Source of the DNA: Nitrospira sp.
GTDB taxonomy: Bacteria; UBA9089; CG2-30-40-21; SBAY01
NCBI GenBank assembly: GCA_005239945.1
Contig: SBAY01000094.1
Location: 1-11,465 of the forward strand
DNA: 11,465 bases
Direction: 5' to 3'
In this document: positions 1 to 6,695 of the stretch, in pieces
How the letters are laid out: each line of letters starts with the position of its first letter
Numbering within the stretch: the first letter of the stretch is position 1
Notes under the pieces: model-generated
What the model saw: only the letters and a program-made list of their open reading frames with translations
Told to the model about the DNA's origin: nothing
The model's database searches: none
Position numbers and translations under genes: made by a program

Positions 1-155
1 CCGAGCCTTCCCCCCGTCCGTCATTGCGAGCGAAGCGAAGCAATCTTTAAGTACTTGATCTGCAATGAGATTGCTTCGTCGCTTTGCTCCTCGCAATGAC
101 GAGAAGGAAAGCTCCTCGCAATGACGATTCGCCGCTTTAGTTTCTTGCAATGACA
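1..155. repeat. REP-like hairpin repeat, module 1
   Basis: A forward unit (19-46, cgtcattgcgagcgaagcga... ending in caatct) faces an inverted, slightly longer copy (68-101) across a 21-base spacer, so the pair can fold into one stem-loop. Degenerate inverted fragments ending in gcaatgac follow at 111-127 and 126-154. No reading frame here resembles a protein. Units of this kind are familiar from many unrelated bacterial genomes; assignment to a named family would need a search. Confidence 0.8.
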
Positions 156-183
156 AAAATTGCTCATTATTCAATTCTTCAAC

Positions 184-289
184 CGTCATCGCAAGCAATT
201 TCCTTTTCTCGTCATTGCGAGCATAGCGAAGCAATCCCGTTTTTAATTCTGCAAGATTGCTTCAGTCTCCTTGCTCCTTCGCAATGACG
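184..289. repeat. REP-like hairpin repeat, module 2
   Basis: A second forward/inverted pair of the same unit: forward copy 210-236 (with gcatagcgaa in place of gcgaagcgaa) and inverted copy 254-289, separated by 17 bases. A shortened forward fragment (184-200) lies just before it. The two arms differ from module 1 at several bases but keep the terminal cgtcattgcg / cgcaatgacg pairing, as expected if the structure rather than the exact sequence is kept. Confidence 0.75.
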
Positions 290-323
290 AACGGTCGGAA
301 ATTAATGTCACGGAACACTACGG

Positions 324-351
324 CACCAACACCTCATTTAATTCTTCCATC
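324..351 (-). repeat. Detached 28-bp copy of the hsdR 3' end
   Basis: This 28-bp segment is identical to 432-459, which encodes the last residues of the hsdR remnant (DELMEELNEVLV, minus strand). It lies 80 bases beyond the true end with REP module 3 in between. The arrangement looks like a partial tandem duplication of about 108 bp that carried the gene's tail with it, or the footprint of a repeat inserting and duplicating its flank. It has no start or frame of its own. Confidence 0.7.
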
Positions 352-358
352 GCCATTG

Positions 359-422
359 CCGAGCCTTCCCCCCGTCCGTCATTGCGAGCGAAGCGAAGCA
401 ATCTCACTTTTAGGCAATGACG
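359..422. repeat. REP-like repeat, module 3; exact 46-bp copy of 1-46
   Basis: Positions 359-404 repeat positions 1-46 base for base, including 18 bases upstream of the hairpin unit (ccgagccttccccccgtc). The inverted partner is reduced to ggcaatgacg (413-422). The module ends 3 bases before the stop codon of the hsdR remnant on the minus strand. An exact 46-bp match over non-coding DNA suggests a recent copying or recombination event. Confidence 0.8.
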
Positions 423-425
423 AAC

Positions 426-1841
426 TTACGCCACCAACACCTCATTTAATTCTTCCATCAATTCATCAGTCCTACTACCAAAAAGCTCATGTAATTTACC
501 CAATCCTCCGCGTTCGCCAAAGGGTGAAAGTTCAAAGTCATCCTTTTCGATATGAAACGATGTGGCGATATGGTCGCGGATCATATAAAGCCATTCCATC
601 TGCTCTTGATTAACTGGGCAGGTGTGATTTGCCTATCCATACGGCTGAGGCGATTGGCCAACGATAAAAAAATATCTTCATCCTGTGAACCTATCAAAAC
701 CGCACCCAATAAATCTTTTTAACGCTACTTGCGGTTTGCGTTCCAGGGGACGGCTGTCGGTTTTGAGTGATTTTGTAACGCCAACCGCGTCAACAATAAC
801 AAAATGTGTCTTATTGGACTTTGCCGAAGGAGTAACCTTTTTGAGGTCATCGCCTTTTAGGGTGCGTGTGCCGCGACCTTTCATCTGCTCAAAATAATTA
901 CTGGTTCTAACATCCCGCATAAATAAGAGGCACTCCAGAGGTTTAACATCCGTGCCAGTAGCAATCATATTTACGGTTACCGCAATACGCGGATTATAGG
1001 AATTACGAAATTGGGCCAGGATTGACTTGGGGTCTTCTTCTGACCGATAGGTAATCTTCTTGCAGAAGTCGTTGCCTTCGGCAAATTCCTCACGGACAAT
1101 TTCGATAATGTAAAGCTCGGTAAATTTACGGTTATCATCGCTTGGGGTGTAAGCCATAAACTCCTGTTCGGCCTGCTCACCAAGGTTTTTTGTATCCACA
1201 AGGAATAATATTCGTTTTGCCTCAGCAAATCTTAAAAGCCGGTAAATAAATGTTATAGCGGTGTATGTTTTGCCGCTGCCAGTTACCATCTGAATAAGCG
1301 CCCGCGGGAAATTGTCTTTAAAAGATTGCTCAAGGGTCTCAATTGCTGTAATCTGACAATTCCGCAGGCCTTGCCTTTGAAGTTCTGGCAAATCCAGCAA
1401 TCTTGCTCTTAAAGATTTTGCATGCGCAAGCCATTCTTTGAAAGTTTCCGGCCTATGAAATGAAAAAACCTGTCTGGCTCGTGGTTTAGTATCTCTGAAA
1501 TTCGTAAACCGGGTGATTTCTCCTGTGCTCTCATAAATGAATGTCAACGGGTCATTATTAACATACTTAAGTTGGGCATAGGCATACGCTTCTGCCTGAG
1601 ATTCATGAATTGTCAGGCGATGTCCTTCTTCCTCTCGCTTGGCTTCAATAACGCCAAGGGGTTTGCGGTCAACAAAAAGCACATAATCAGCAGGCCCTAT
1701 GTCAGTCGGATACTCACGAACAGCTATTCCTAACCCGGCATTAAAATCTATTGCCTTTCTATCCTGTACCTTCCAGCCTGCGAGTTTGAGCATAGCGTCA
1801 ATTTTATCGCGGGCAATTTGTTCTGGAGTTTGATTTGACAT
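426..1841 (-). pseudogene. hsdR: Decayed type I restriction enzyme R subunit
   Basis: HsdR is the motor-nuclease subunit of type I restriction-modification complexes. The first 387 codons (1841 down to 678) keep the PD-(D/E)xK nuclease (D52, E66-A-K68), Walker A GSGKT (188-192), motif V ATGTD and motif VI QMKGRGTR. Three lesions are visible. (1) At Y244/I245 (about 1107-1112) the chain jumps in frame from just after motif Ia to the second RecA lobe, so motif II (DEAH/DECH) and motif III are gone. (2) An extra A in a five-A run (T5 at 716-720, plus strand) shifts the frame after VALK; the next frame reads on as LLGAVLIGSQDED...LANRLSRMDRQITPA. (3) At about 611-622 a second deletion joins this to the family's C-terminal piece PVNQEQMEWLYMIRDHIA...GGLGKLHELFG, ending at 426. 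The start has a good Shine-Dalgarno (GAGGAAAGG) overlapping the radC stop. No hsdM or hsdS is in the window. It cannot encode a working translocase. Confidence 0.9.
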
Positions 1842-1844
1842 AAT

Positions 1845-2561
1845 TTACCTTTCCTCTATTTGTATCAATCCTTCATCTGCAAAGCTATAATGACTGCTAT
1901 CGCCTATTATGATATGATCCAGGACTTTAATTTGCAAGACCTTGCCTGCCTGGACCAAATCGTTGGTAAAATTTTTGTCTTCAATGCTTGGAGTAAGACT
2001 TCCAGAGGGATGGTTGTGAACGCAAATAATAGAAGAGGTGAAATACTGAAGGGCTTTTTGGAAAACCTCTCTTATTATAGGTGCGGCCTGATTGACTGTC
2101 CCTTCTAATATTTCGATAATATCGATAATGCTGTTTTGAGAATCAAGAAGGACAATCTTAAAAACCTCTTTCTTTAAATCCCTCATCCTGGGCATTAGAA
2201 TATCCACTACATCTTGTGAAGATTTGATTTTGATTTTTTCCTCTTTTAATTCATCCTCCTTGAATCTTCTTCCTATCTCGATGGCCGCTCTTATCTGGGC
2301 AATCTTTGCCTGTCCCAAGCCTTTAAACTCCTTCCAATGGGACAGGTCGGTATGTGATAAATTACGAAAGGTCTTGAATTTTTGCAATATGCTTCTTGCC
2401 AGGTCTATAGCACTCTGGCCCTTTACTCCTGATCTTAGCAGAATGGCTAAGAGTTCGGCATTTGATAATTTATGCTCACCTTCTTTAAAAAGTTTCTCGC
2501 GTGGACGGTCTTCCTCCGGCCAGGAACTTATGCCTATTTTATGCCTTTTCTCCATTTTCAT
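1845..2561 (-). CDS. radC: RadC-family JAB/MPN-domain protein
   Basis: The 238-residue product is full length for RadC (UPF0758). The N-terminal half carries helix-hairpin-helix-like repeats (LSNAELLAILLRSG at 32-45; FKGLGQAKIAQIRAAIEIGRR at about 79-99). The C-terminal half is a JAMM metalloprotease-like domain with a complete zinc site: E165, H182-N-H184-P-S-G and D195 in the HxHPSG...PSxxD pattern. Despite the name, a role in repair is not well supported in the family; JAMM proteins are often hydrolases, and RadC relatives occur on mobile elements. It lies 37 bases after the phosphatase gene and 3 bases before the hsdR remnant, so it is probably co-transcribed. Two in-frame ATGs (codons 1 and 3) are possible starts, neither with a strong Shine-Dalgarno. 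Confidence 0.93.
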   Translation of the reverse strand: MKMEKRHKIGISSWPEEDRPREKLFKEGEHKLSNAELLAILLRSGVKGQSAIDLARSILQKFKTFRNLSHTDLSHWKEFKGLGQAKIAQIRAAIEIGRRFKEDELKEEKIKIKSSQDVVDILMPRMRDLKKEVFKIVLLDSQNSIIDIIEILEGTVNQAAPIIREVFQKALQYFTSSIICVHNHPSGSLTPSIEDKNFTNDLVQAGKVLQIKVLDHIIIGDSSHYSFADEGLIQIEER

Positions 2562-2598
2562 TATTTTATGCCCACTTTTGCTTAATAGGTACTATAAC

Positions 2599-3300
2599 TC
2601 ACTTCCCACAAACAATAAAGATTAAAAGGGTTATCAACCCTCCCATTAAAGCCCCTGCCATGACCTCTTGAAATGAATGAATCCCTGTTCTTAATCTGCT
2701 TTGACATAGTAAAAGAGAGGCTATGAGGACTAAAAAAGATATATGTATATTCCTGCTGATAAAGGTAACGATGACCCAGATACAAAGGGCAATGGCACTA
2801 TGTCCGGAGGGCATTCCTCCCCTTAAAAAAGTCCCTTTGCCTACAGAGGCTTTGATAGCTACTACCGCTATCAAGACTAATGATATACTGACAAAAGAGA
2901 TATGCAGAAGATTATGTTCTGTTTTTAAAACCACTGGGGAAGATATATGAATTCGATTATACAAGACTAAATAACCTATGGTCAAGGCAGTAATAGAGGC
3001 AATCAATACGGCTCCAGCACCGATATCCTTAGCTGTGCCGGCGGTTCTGTGATGGGTATCGATGATTAAATCTACTATGGCCTCAATAGCGGTATTGAGC
3101 ATCTCACTGATTAAAACTAACCCAATCGCAAAAAATATAGCCGTTAATTCGATGCGAGTTAAATCCAGGAATAAACTCGCCAGTAAAACAAGCACCATAA
3201 CTACTACATGTAATTGCATGTTGCGCTGTGTTTTTAATCCATGAACAATACCGGCAATGGCATAATTAAAGCTATCGGCTAATCCTCTAAATGGCTTCAA
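2599..3300 (-). CDS. Fused undecaprenol/diacylglycerol kinase - PAP2 phosphatase
   Basis: Two membrane enzymes are joined in one chain. Counting from the chosen start (233 residues), the N-terminal ~115 residues are a prokaryotic DAGK domain: SFNYAIAGI, three hydrophobic helices, the signature E66-M-L-N-T-A-I-E73 and AKDIGAGAVL. The C-terminal ~100 residues are a PAP2 phosphatase with PSGH (164-167) and SRLRTGIHSFQE, in which H208 is the catalytic His and Glu replaces the usual Asp. The first PAP2 motif is weak (KGTFLRGG, no RP). The likely role is interconversion of undecaprenol and its phosphates for envelope synthesis. I chose TTG 3300 because AAGGAG lies 13 bases upstream and the product begins like other DAGK proteins. 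A TTG at 3375, overlapping the crp stop, would add 25 residues mostly encoded by a palindromic repeat and has no Shine-Dalgarno. The domain calls are firm; the start is not. Confidence 0.88.
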   Translation of the reverse strand: MKPFRGLADSFNYAIAGIVHGLKTQRNMQLHVVVMVLVLLASLFLDLTRIELTAIFFAIGLVLISEMLNTAIEAIVDLIIDTHHRTAGTAKDIGAGAVLIASITALTIGYLVLYNRIHISSPVVLKTEHNLLHISFVSISLVLIAVVAIKASVGKGTFLRGGMPSGHSAIALCIWVIVTFISRNIHISFLVLIASLLLCQSRLRTGIHSFQEVMAGALMGGLITLLIFIVCGK

Positions 3301-3329
3301 GGTTTTTAGTTTGCTCCTTCTTACATATT

Positions 3330-3376
3330 TTTGATTTTGGATTTTGGATTGAAGAAATCCAAAATCCAAAATCAAA
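3330..3376. repeat. 21-bp perfect palindrome of attttgg heptads
   Basis: The arms 3330-3350 and 3356-3376 are exactly complementary, with loop gaaga (3351-3355). Each arm holds two attttgg heptads plus partial units. The element overlaps the last bases of the crp stop codon and fills the gap to the kinase-phosphatase gene. In RNA it would form a very stable AU-rich hairpin that could stabilise the upstream message or attenuate the downstream gene. There is no U-tract of its own beyond the arm, so a classical terminator is not clear. Confidence 0.9.
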
Positions 3377-4064
3377 TGATCGACTGAGCTAATGTCTTCA
3401 AGAGGACTGATTCATTCAAGATAGTAATTTTACCGCGATAGAATTTCAAGCAACCTTTTTTCTGAAAATACCGCATGATTTTACGCATCGATTCCCTTGA
3501 TGTACCGGCTAAACTGGCCAGGTCATGATGGGTTAATTTAGTATCGATAAGTTTACCTTCTCTGGTGGCCACACCATGTTCATCCAAAAGTTTAAATAGT
3601 ATCTGTATGGTTCTTCCTGCGGCACTGACAAATCTTAAACTCTGAATCAACTCATCTGCCCGTCGTAATCTCTGGCATAAAATAGTCAGTATTTTAATCG
3701 TAATTTGAGGATAGCGATGTAATATTCTAAGAAAAACCTCCCGTTCCAGAGTAATCAATTTTGTCTCCTCTAAAGCGGTGATGGTGGCCGACCTTGGTTC
3801 TCCATCAAGAATAGACATCTCTCCAAAAAAGGCTAATGGGTGAAGGGTAGAGAGGACAATTTCCCGCTCGCCAAGTGCCTCGGCCGTTACCTTGACACTC
3901 CCTGACCTGACAATAAAAAATGTCGTTCCAAGCTCTTCGCTACTAATGATTGTTTGCCCCTTTTTGTAGGTTACCTCCTGGGTTGCATTAGCTAATATTT
4001 CCAGGTCCTCTTTTTCTAATGAATTAAAAATAGATACCTTCCCTAAAAATTCACTTTTGGTCAT
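3372..4064 (-). CDS. Crp/Fnr-family transcription regulator
   Basis: The 230-residue length is typical of the family. Residues ~8-120 form a cyclic-nucleotide-binding fold with the phosphate-binding-cassette region FFGEMSILDGEPRSATI (G81, E82, R91, S92), close to the pattern in cAMP-binding members. A long dimerisation helix (~120-145) follows, then a winged helix-turn-helix of the HTH_CRP type: LTHHDLASLAGTSRESMRKI (177-196). No N-terminal or central cysteine cluster for an Fe-S centre is present, so an Fnr-type oxygen sensor is unlikely; cAMP or another nucleotide is plausible but not shown. Its ATG lies inside the end of tyrS (14-base overlap), which implies translational coupling. Its targets are unknown; I found no clear CRP-like operator in the window. 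Confidence 0.93.
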   Translation of the reverse strand: MTKSEFLGKVSIFNSLEKEDLEILANATQEVTYKKGQTIISSEELGTTFFIVRSGSVKVTAEALGEREIVLSTLHPLAFFGEMSILDGEPRSATITALEETKLITLEREVFLRILHRYPQITIKILTILCQRLRRADELIQSLRFVSAAGRTIQILFKLLDEHGVATREGKLIDTKLTHHDLASLAGTSRESMRKIMRYFQKKGCLKFYRGKITILNESVLLKTLAQSII

Positions 4065-5226
4065 TTTTTATCCTCAATTCAATAAATTTTCTTTTCCCTA
4101 CCTGAAGAATTCTTGGACAAGTCAGGTTCACTTCAAGATTCAGGTCTTCTACCTTTTTGTGGTCTATTTTAACCCCACCTTGACTGATTAATCTTCGTGC
4201 CTCACTTTTACTGGGGGCTAATTTAGCCATAACAATTACATCTATCAAGCCAACAGATGGTTTGTCCACCTCAAAGGCGAGTATCTCTTTGGGTAATTCC
4301 TTGTCTCGAAATATCCGCTCGAATTCCTCTTCCTGGCTTTCAGCCTCAGTCTCATCGTAATAATACTTAATTATCTCCTTAGCCAATATTTTTTTTGCCT
4401 CTTTAGGATGGAGTGTTTCATCTAAAGAAATATCTGTCAATAACTCAAAGTATTTTGGCATCAGGCTATCAGGTATGGACATCAATTTGCCAAACATCTG
4501 TTTTGGTGATTCAAGCATACCAATATAATTACCATAACTTTTACTCATCTTGCGGACGCCATCAGTGCCTTCTAATAATGGCATGGTCATAATTACCTGT
4601 GGTTGTTGACCATAATCCTTTTGTAATTGTCTGCCGACTAATAGATTGAATTTTTGGTCTGTGCCGCCTAATTCCACATCTGCCCTGACGACAACGGAAT
4701 CATAACCTTGAAGTAATGGATAGAGAAATTCGAGGATGGTAATTTCTTTTTCTGTGGTGTAACGTTTTTTAAAATCATCCCTCTCTAACATTCGAGCTAC
4801 CGTATAGCAAGAAGAAAGTCGCATTATTTCTTGCGCGGTAAGTTTTCCCAACCATTGGCTATTAAAAACCACCTCGGTCTTATCACGCTCTAATATCTTG
4901 AATACTTGCTCCTGGTATGTTCCGGCATTTCGTTCGATTTCTTCATCAGAGAGTGGTTTTCGTGTTTCATCCCGGCCTGATGGGTCACCAATGCGAGCGG
5001 TAAAATCACCAATAATGAAGATAATCTTATGTCCTAAGTCCTGAAGTTGCCGAAGTTTACGTAAAATAACGGTATGCCCAAGATGAATATCCGGGGCAGT
5101 CGGGTCTGCCCCAAACTTTATCCGCAAAGGTTTATTTGCCTTGAATTTCTCAAGCAGTTCATCCTCTACAATTATTTCTTCCACTCCGCGTTTAATTATG
5201 TTTAACAAATTAGATTCCTTTTTCAT
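4051..5226 (-). CDS. tyrS: Tyrosyl-tRNA synthetase
   Basis: A cytosolic class I aminoacyl-tRNA synthetase that charges tRNA-Tyr with tyrosine. At 391 residues it matches the second bacterial TyrRS subtype (~400 residues). Motifs in order: FGADPTAPDIHLGH with the HIGH equivalent at 48-51; the GDFTARIGDPSGR loop (73-85); the tyrosine-site region LLQGYDSV and GGTDQKFN; KMSKS at 226-230; and a C-terminal S4 RNA-binding domain (about 330-391, KLAPSKSEARRLISQGGVKI). The start ATG is preceded by AAGG at 5-base spacing and overlaps the stop of a toxin-gene remnant as ATGA. The 3' end overlaps the start of the Crp-type gene. No T-box or other leader structure is recognisable upstream. Confidence 0.97.
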   Translation of the reverse strand: MKKESNLLNIIKRGVEEIIVEDELLEKFKANKPLRIKFGADPTAPDIHLGHTVILRKLRQLQDLGHKIIFIIGDFTARIGDPSGRDETRKPLSDEEIERNAGTYQEQVFKILERDKTEVVFNSQWLGKLTAQEIMRLSSCYTVARMLERDDFKKRYTTEKEITILEFLYPLLQGYDSVVVRADVELGGTDQKFNLLVGRQLQKDYGQQPQVIMTMPLLEGTDGVRKMSKSYGNYIGMLESPKQMFGKLMSIPDSLMPKYFELLTDISLDETLHPKEAKKILAKEIIKYYYDETEAESQEEEFERIFRDKELPKEILAFEVDKPSVGLIDVIVMAKLAPSKSEARRLISQGGVKIDHKKVEDLNLEVNLTCPRILQVGKRKFIELRIKNDQK

Positions 5227-5336
5227 TTATTCCTTAATTTATTTAAATCTCCATGTGAAAAGTCGCGTTTAGTATGAACTAATGCAAGAATCTGGATACT
5301 TGTTGGATGAATTTCATAAATAAGCCGATCTCTATT
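5223..5336 (-). pseudogene. C-terminal remnant of a ParE/RelE-type toxin
   Basis: Read on the minus strand, an open segment of 37 codons after an in-frame TAA (5337-5339) encodes RDRLIYEIHPTSIQILALVH and then TKRDFSHGDLNKLRNK. This matches the last part of ParE/RelE-superfamily toxins, whose C-terminal strands read R-x-x-R-x-I-Y-E-I...I-x-I-L-x-V-x-H-x-R-R-D. The N-terminal half and any antitoxin gene are missing: the porin stop codon lies only 15 bases upstream of this open segment. The TGA stop overlaps the tyrS ATG. The fragment is too short to be recognised by length alone; the call rests on the motif pattern. Confidence 0.7.
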
Positions 5337-5351
5337 TTAAATAAGACTATC

Positions 5352-6566
5352 CTAAAAATGCACCTTTGTCGATAGTAACGAGGTCTTTGTTTCCTTTCCA
5401 ATATTGTCATAAACCTCTTGATGGGTATAATTCAAAGAGATGTTTTTTACTATCTTGTAATTTATTTTCCCGGTAATGATACTGTTTGGGGCATTGAAAT
5501 CAACCAGATTATATCCTTTTTCCCTTCTTTCATGGTCATAGGAAAACGACATAGAAATGTTTTGTTTGGTCAGACGCAGGAATAGTTCATTTTCTAATTT
5601 TAGTCCCAGGTGTAGTTTTGGGGCATCTGCTTTGCTCAGGTCTTCGTATCCTAAAGAAATAATGGCTAAATTCCCCAGATACCAATCAGCTGCCGTATCC
5701 CAGCTTTTCTGGTCTTTTGCTTGCTGGAGCGTGGAGGTTCCTGGCCTGGTAATTTCATACAAGGGATTGAATATACCAGGAATAAAATTATTATCTAAAT
5801 CCCGTAATTCCGTTTTAAAGACAAAGGTAGAAAATCCTTGCCCCATGTTTCCATTTAGTCCTAAGGTTACTCCATGGCCATAATCGGAAATTTTGGCGTA
5901 ATCGGTATGAAAGGTTAACCATGTATAAATTGGTAACTCAAGGTCTATCCCCTTAACGGTTAAATTGTTCTTATTGCCTGATTGAGGCTCGTTGTCCTGG
6001 ACATAGGTAGCACCAAGAATAATCTTATTGATTAAAGGGGTATCCATATTCTTTAATGGCTTAAAGTAAATCCTTGCCCCGCAAACCCTTGGGTCAGTAA
6101 CATCATTTACCAATGTCTCTAATCCACCGGATTCCAACTTGATATCCAGAACTGAGCCTAAGGCATCCTTAACGGTATTTGTGCCTCGATTAGAATATCT
6201 ATCAACGATAAATCCATGTCCTAAAGTCGCTTGTGAAAGTTTTCCCAGCCGAAGATATAGTGGGCTATTTCCTTTATCGGCAAAACGGATATAATTGATG
6301 ATATTGCCTATTTCATCCCAGTCCTCATCCCTGAATCCTTCATCGGCATTCCAACGGGCTAATAAATTTAATCCGATTCCAAATTTACCTTTATTGAATT
6401 CCGGCTGCAAAATCAACTCATTATAATTTTTGTCGTTAATCATTCTTGAACCGGCTACCAGGGAGAATTTGAATTTAGCCTCGGCGGTTTCCTGGCTATT
6501 TTCAGCATAAGAAACCCCTGCCAGACAACACAAACAAAAGATAATCATAAAATTTTTACTACTCAT
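5352..6566 (-). CDS. Outer-membrane beta-barrel protein, function unknown
   Basis: The 404-residue product starts with a Sec signal peptide (MSSKNFMIIFCLCCLAGVSYA, likely cut before Glu22). The rest consists of amphipathic strands with alternating hydrophobic residues and aromatic girdles (for example LILQPEFNKGKFGIGLNLLA), and the chain ends in LLSTKVHF, a terminal Phe pattern recognised by the BAM machinery. This fits a porin-like barrel of roughly 14-18 strands; I do not recognise a family or substrate. The cysteine cluster in the signal peptide does not form a convincing lipobox. GAGGAGG lies just upstream of the ATG. The promoter at 6620-6648 is back-to-back with that of the response regulator. 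The gap to tyrS holds only the toxin remnant, so read-through into tyrS is possible. Confidence 0.85.
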   Translation of the reverse strand: MSSKNFMIIFCLCCLAGVSYAENSQETAEAKFKFSLVAGSRMINDKNYNELILQPEFNKGKFGIGLNLLARWNADEGFRDEDWDEIGNIINYIRFADKGNSPLYLRLGKLSQATLGHGFIVDRYSNRGTNTVKDALGSVLDIKLESGGLETLVNDVTDPRVCGARIYFKPLKNMDTPLINKIILGATYVQDNEPQSGNKNNLTVKGIDLELPIYTWLTFHTDYAKISDYGHGVTLGLNGNMGQGFSTFVFKTELRDLDNNFIPGIFNPLYEITRPGTSTLQQAKDQKSWDTAADWYLGNLAIISLGYEDLSKADAPKLHLGLKLENELFLRLTKQNISMSFSYDHERREKGYNLVDFNAPNSIITGKINYKIVKNISLNYTHQEVYDNIGKETKTSLLSTKVHF

Positions 6567-6619
6567 TTTTTCCTCCTCAAAAAAGAATAGGTCCTATAGG
6601 TTTTATAAGACTCATAGTT

Positions 6620-6648
6620 ATTTTAACAGAAAAGATAGTTTTTGTCAA
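6620..6648 (-). promoter_or_regulatory. Promoter of the outer-membrane protein gene
   Basis: Minus strand: -35 TTGACA (6648-6643), 17-base spacer, -10 TAAAAT (6625-6620) preceded by TGt, i.e. an extended -10. The predicted transcript starts near 6613 and carries a leader of about 46 bases ending in GAGGAGG before the ATG. Confidence 0.75.
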
Positions 6649-6660
6649 TTAAAATAATGC

Positions 6661-6689
6661 TTGACAACTATAGCCTTTTTTGATAAACT
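6661..6689 (+). promoter_or_regulatory. Promoter of the response-regulator/tRNA transcript
   Basis: -35 TTGACA (6661-6666), 17-base spacer, -10 TAAACT (6684-6689) preceded by TGa. Transcription would start at about 6695-6697, at the GTG start codon itself (6696), so the message is probably leaderless. Its -35 lies 12 bases from that of the divergent outer-membrane protein promoter. Confidence 0.7.
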
Positions 6690-6695
6690 AAATAT

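Noticed and set aside
1..425. CRISPR array
   Set aside because: The repeats are palindromic pairs in alternating orientation with unequal spacing and divergence, without direct-repeat/spacer regularity or cas genes.
257..613. 118-codon open frame on the plus strand
   Set aside because: Its first half is REP-repeat sequence and its second half is antisense to the hsdR C-terminal coding segment; no domain is recognisable.
977..1228. Minus-strand open frame of 83 codons inside hsdR
   Set aside because: It is a shifted-frame shadow of the conserved HsdR sequence, which reads in the main frame.
426..1841. Functional type I restriction subunit or a small DEAD-box helicase
   Set aside because: Motif II is missing, the frame is broken at 716-720, and a second deletion removes further C-terminal sequence.
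5227..5351. T-box or other riboswitch leader before tyrS
   Set aside because: No T-box consensus or specifier stem is visible; the stretch is explained by the toxin remnant.
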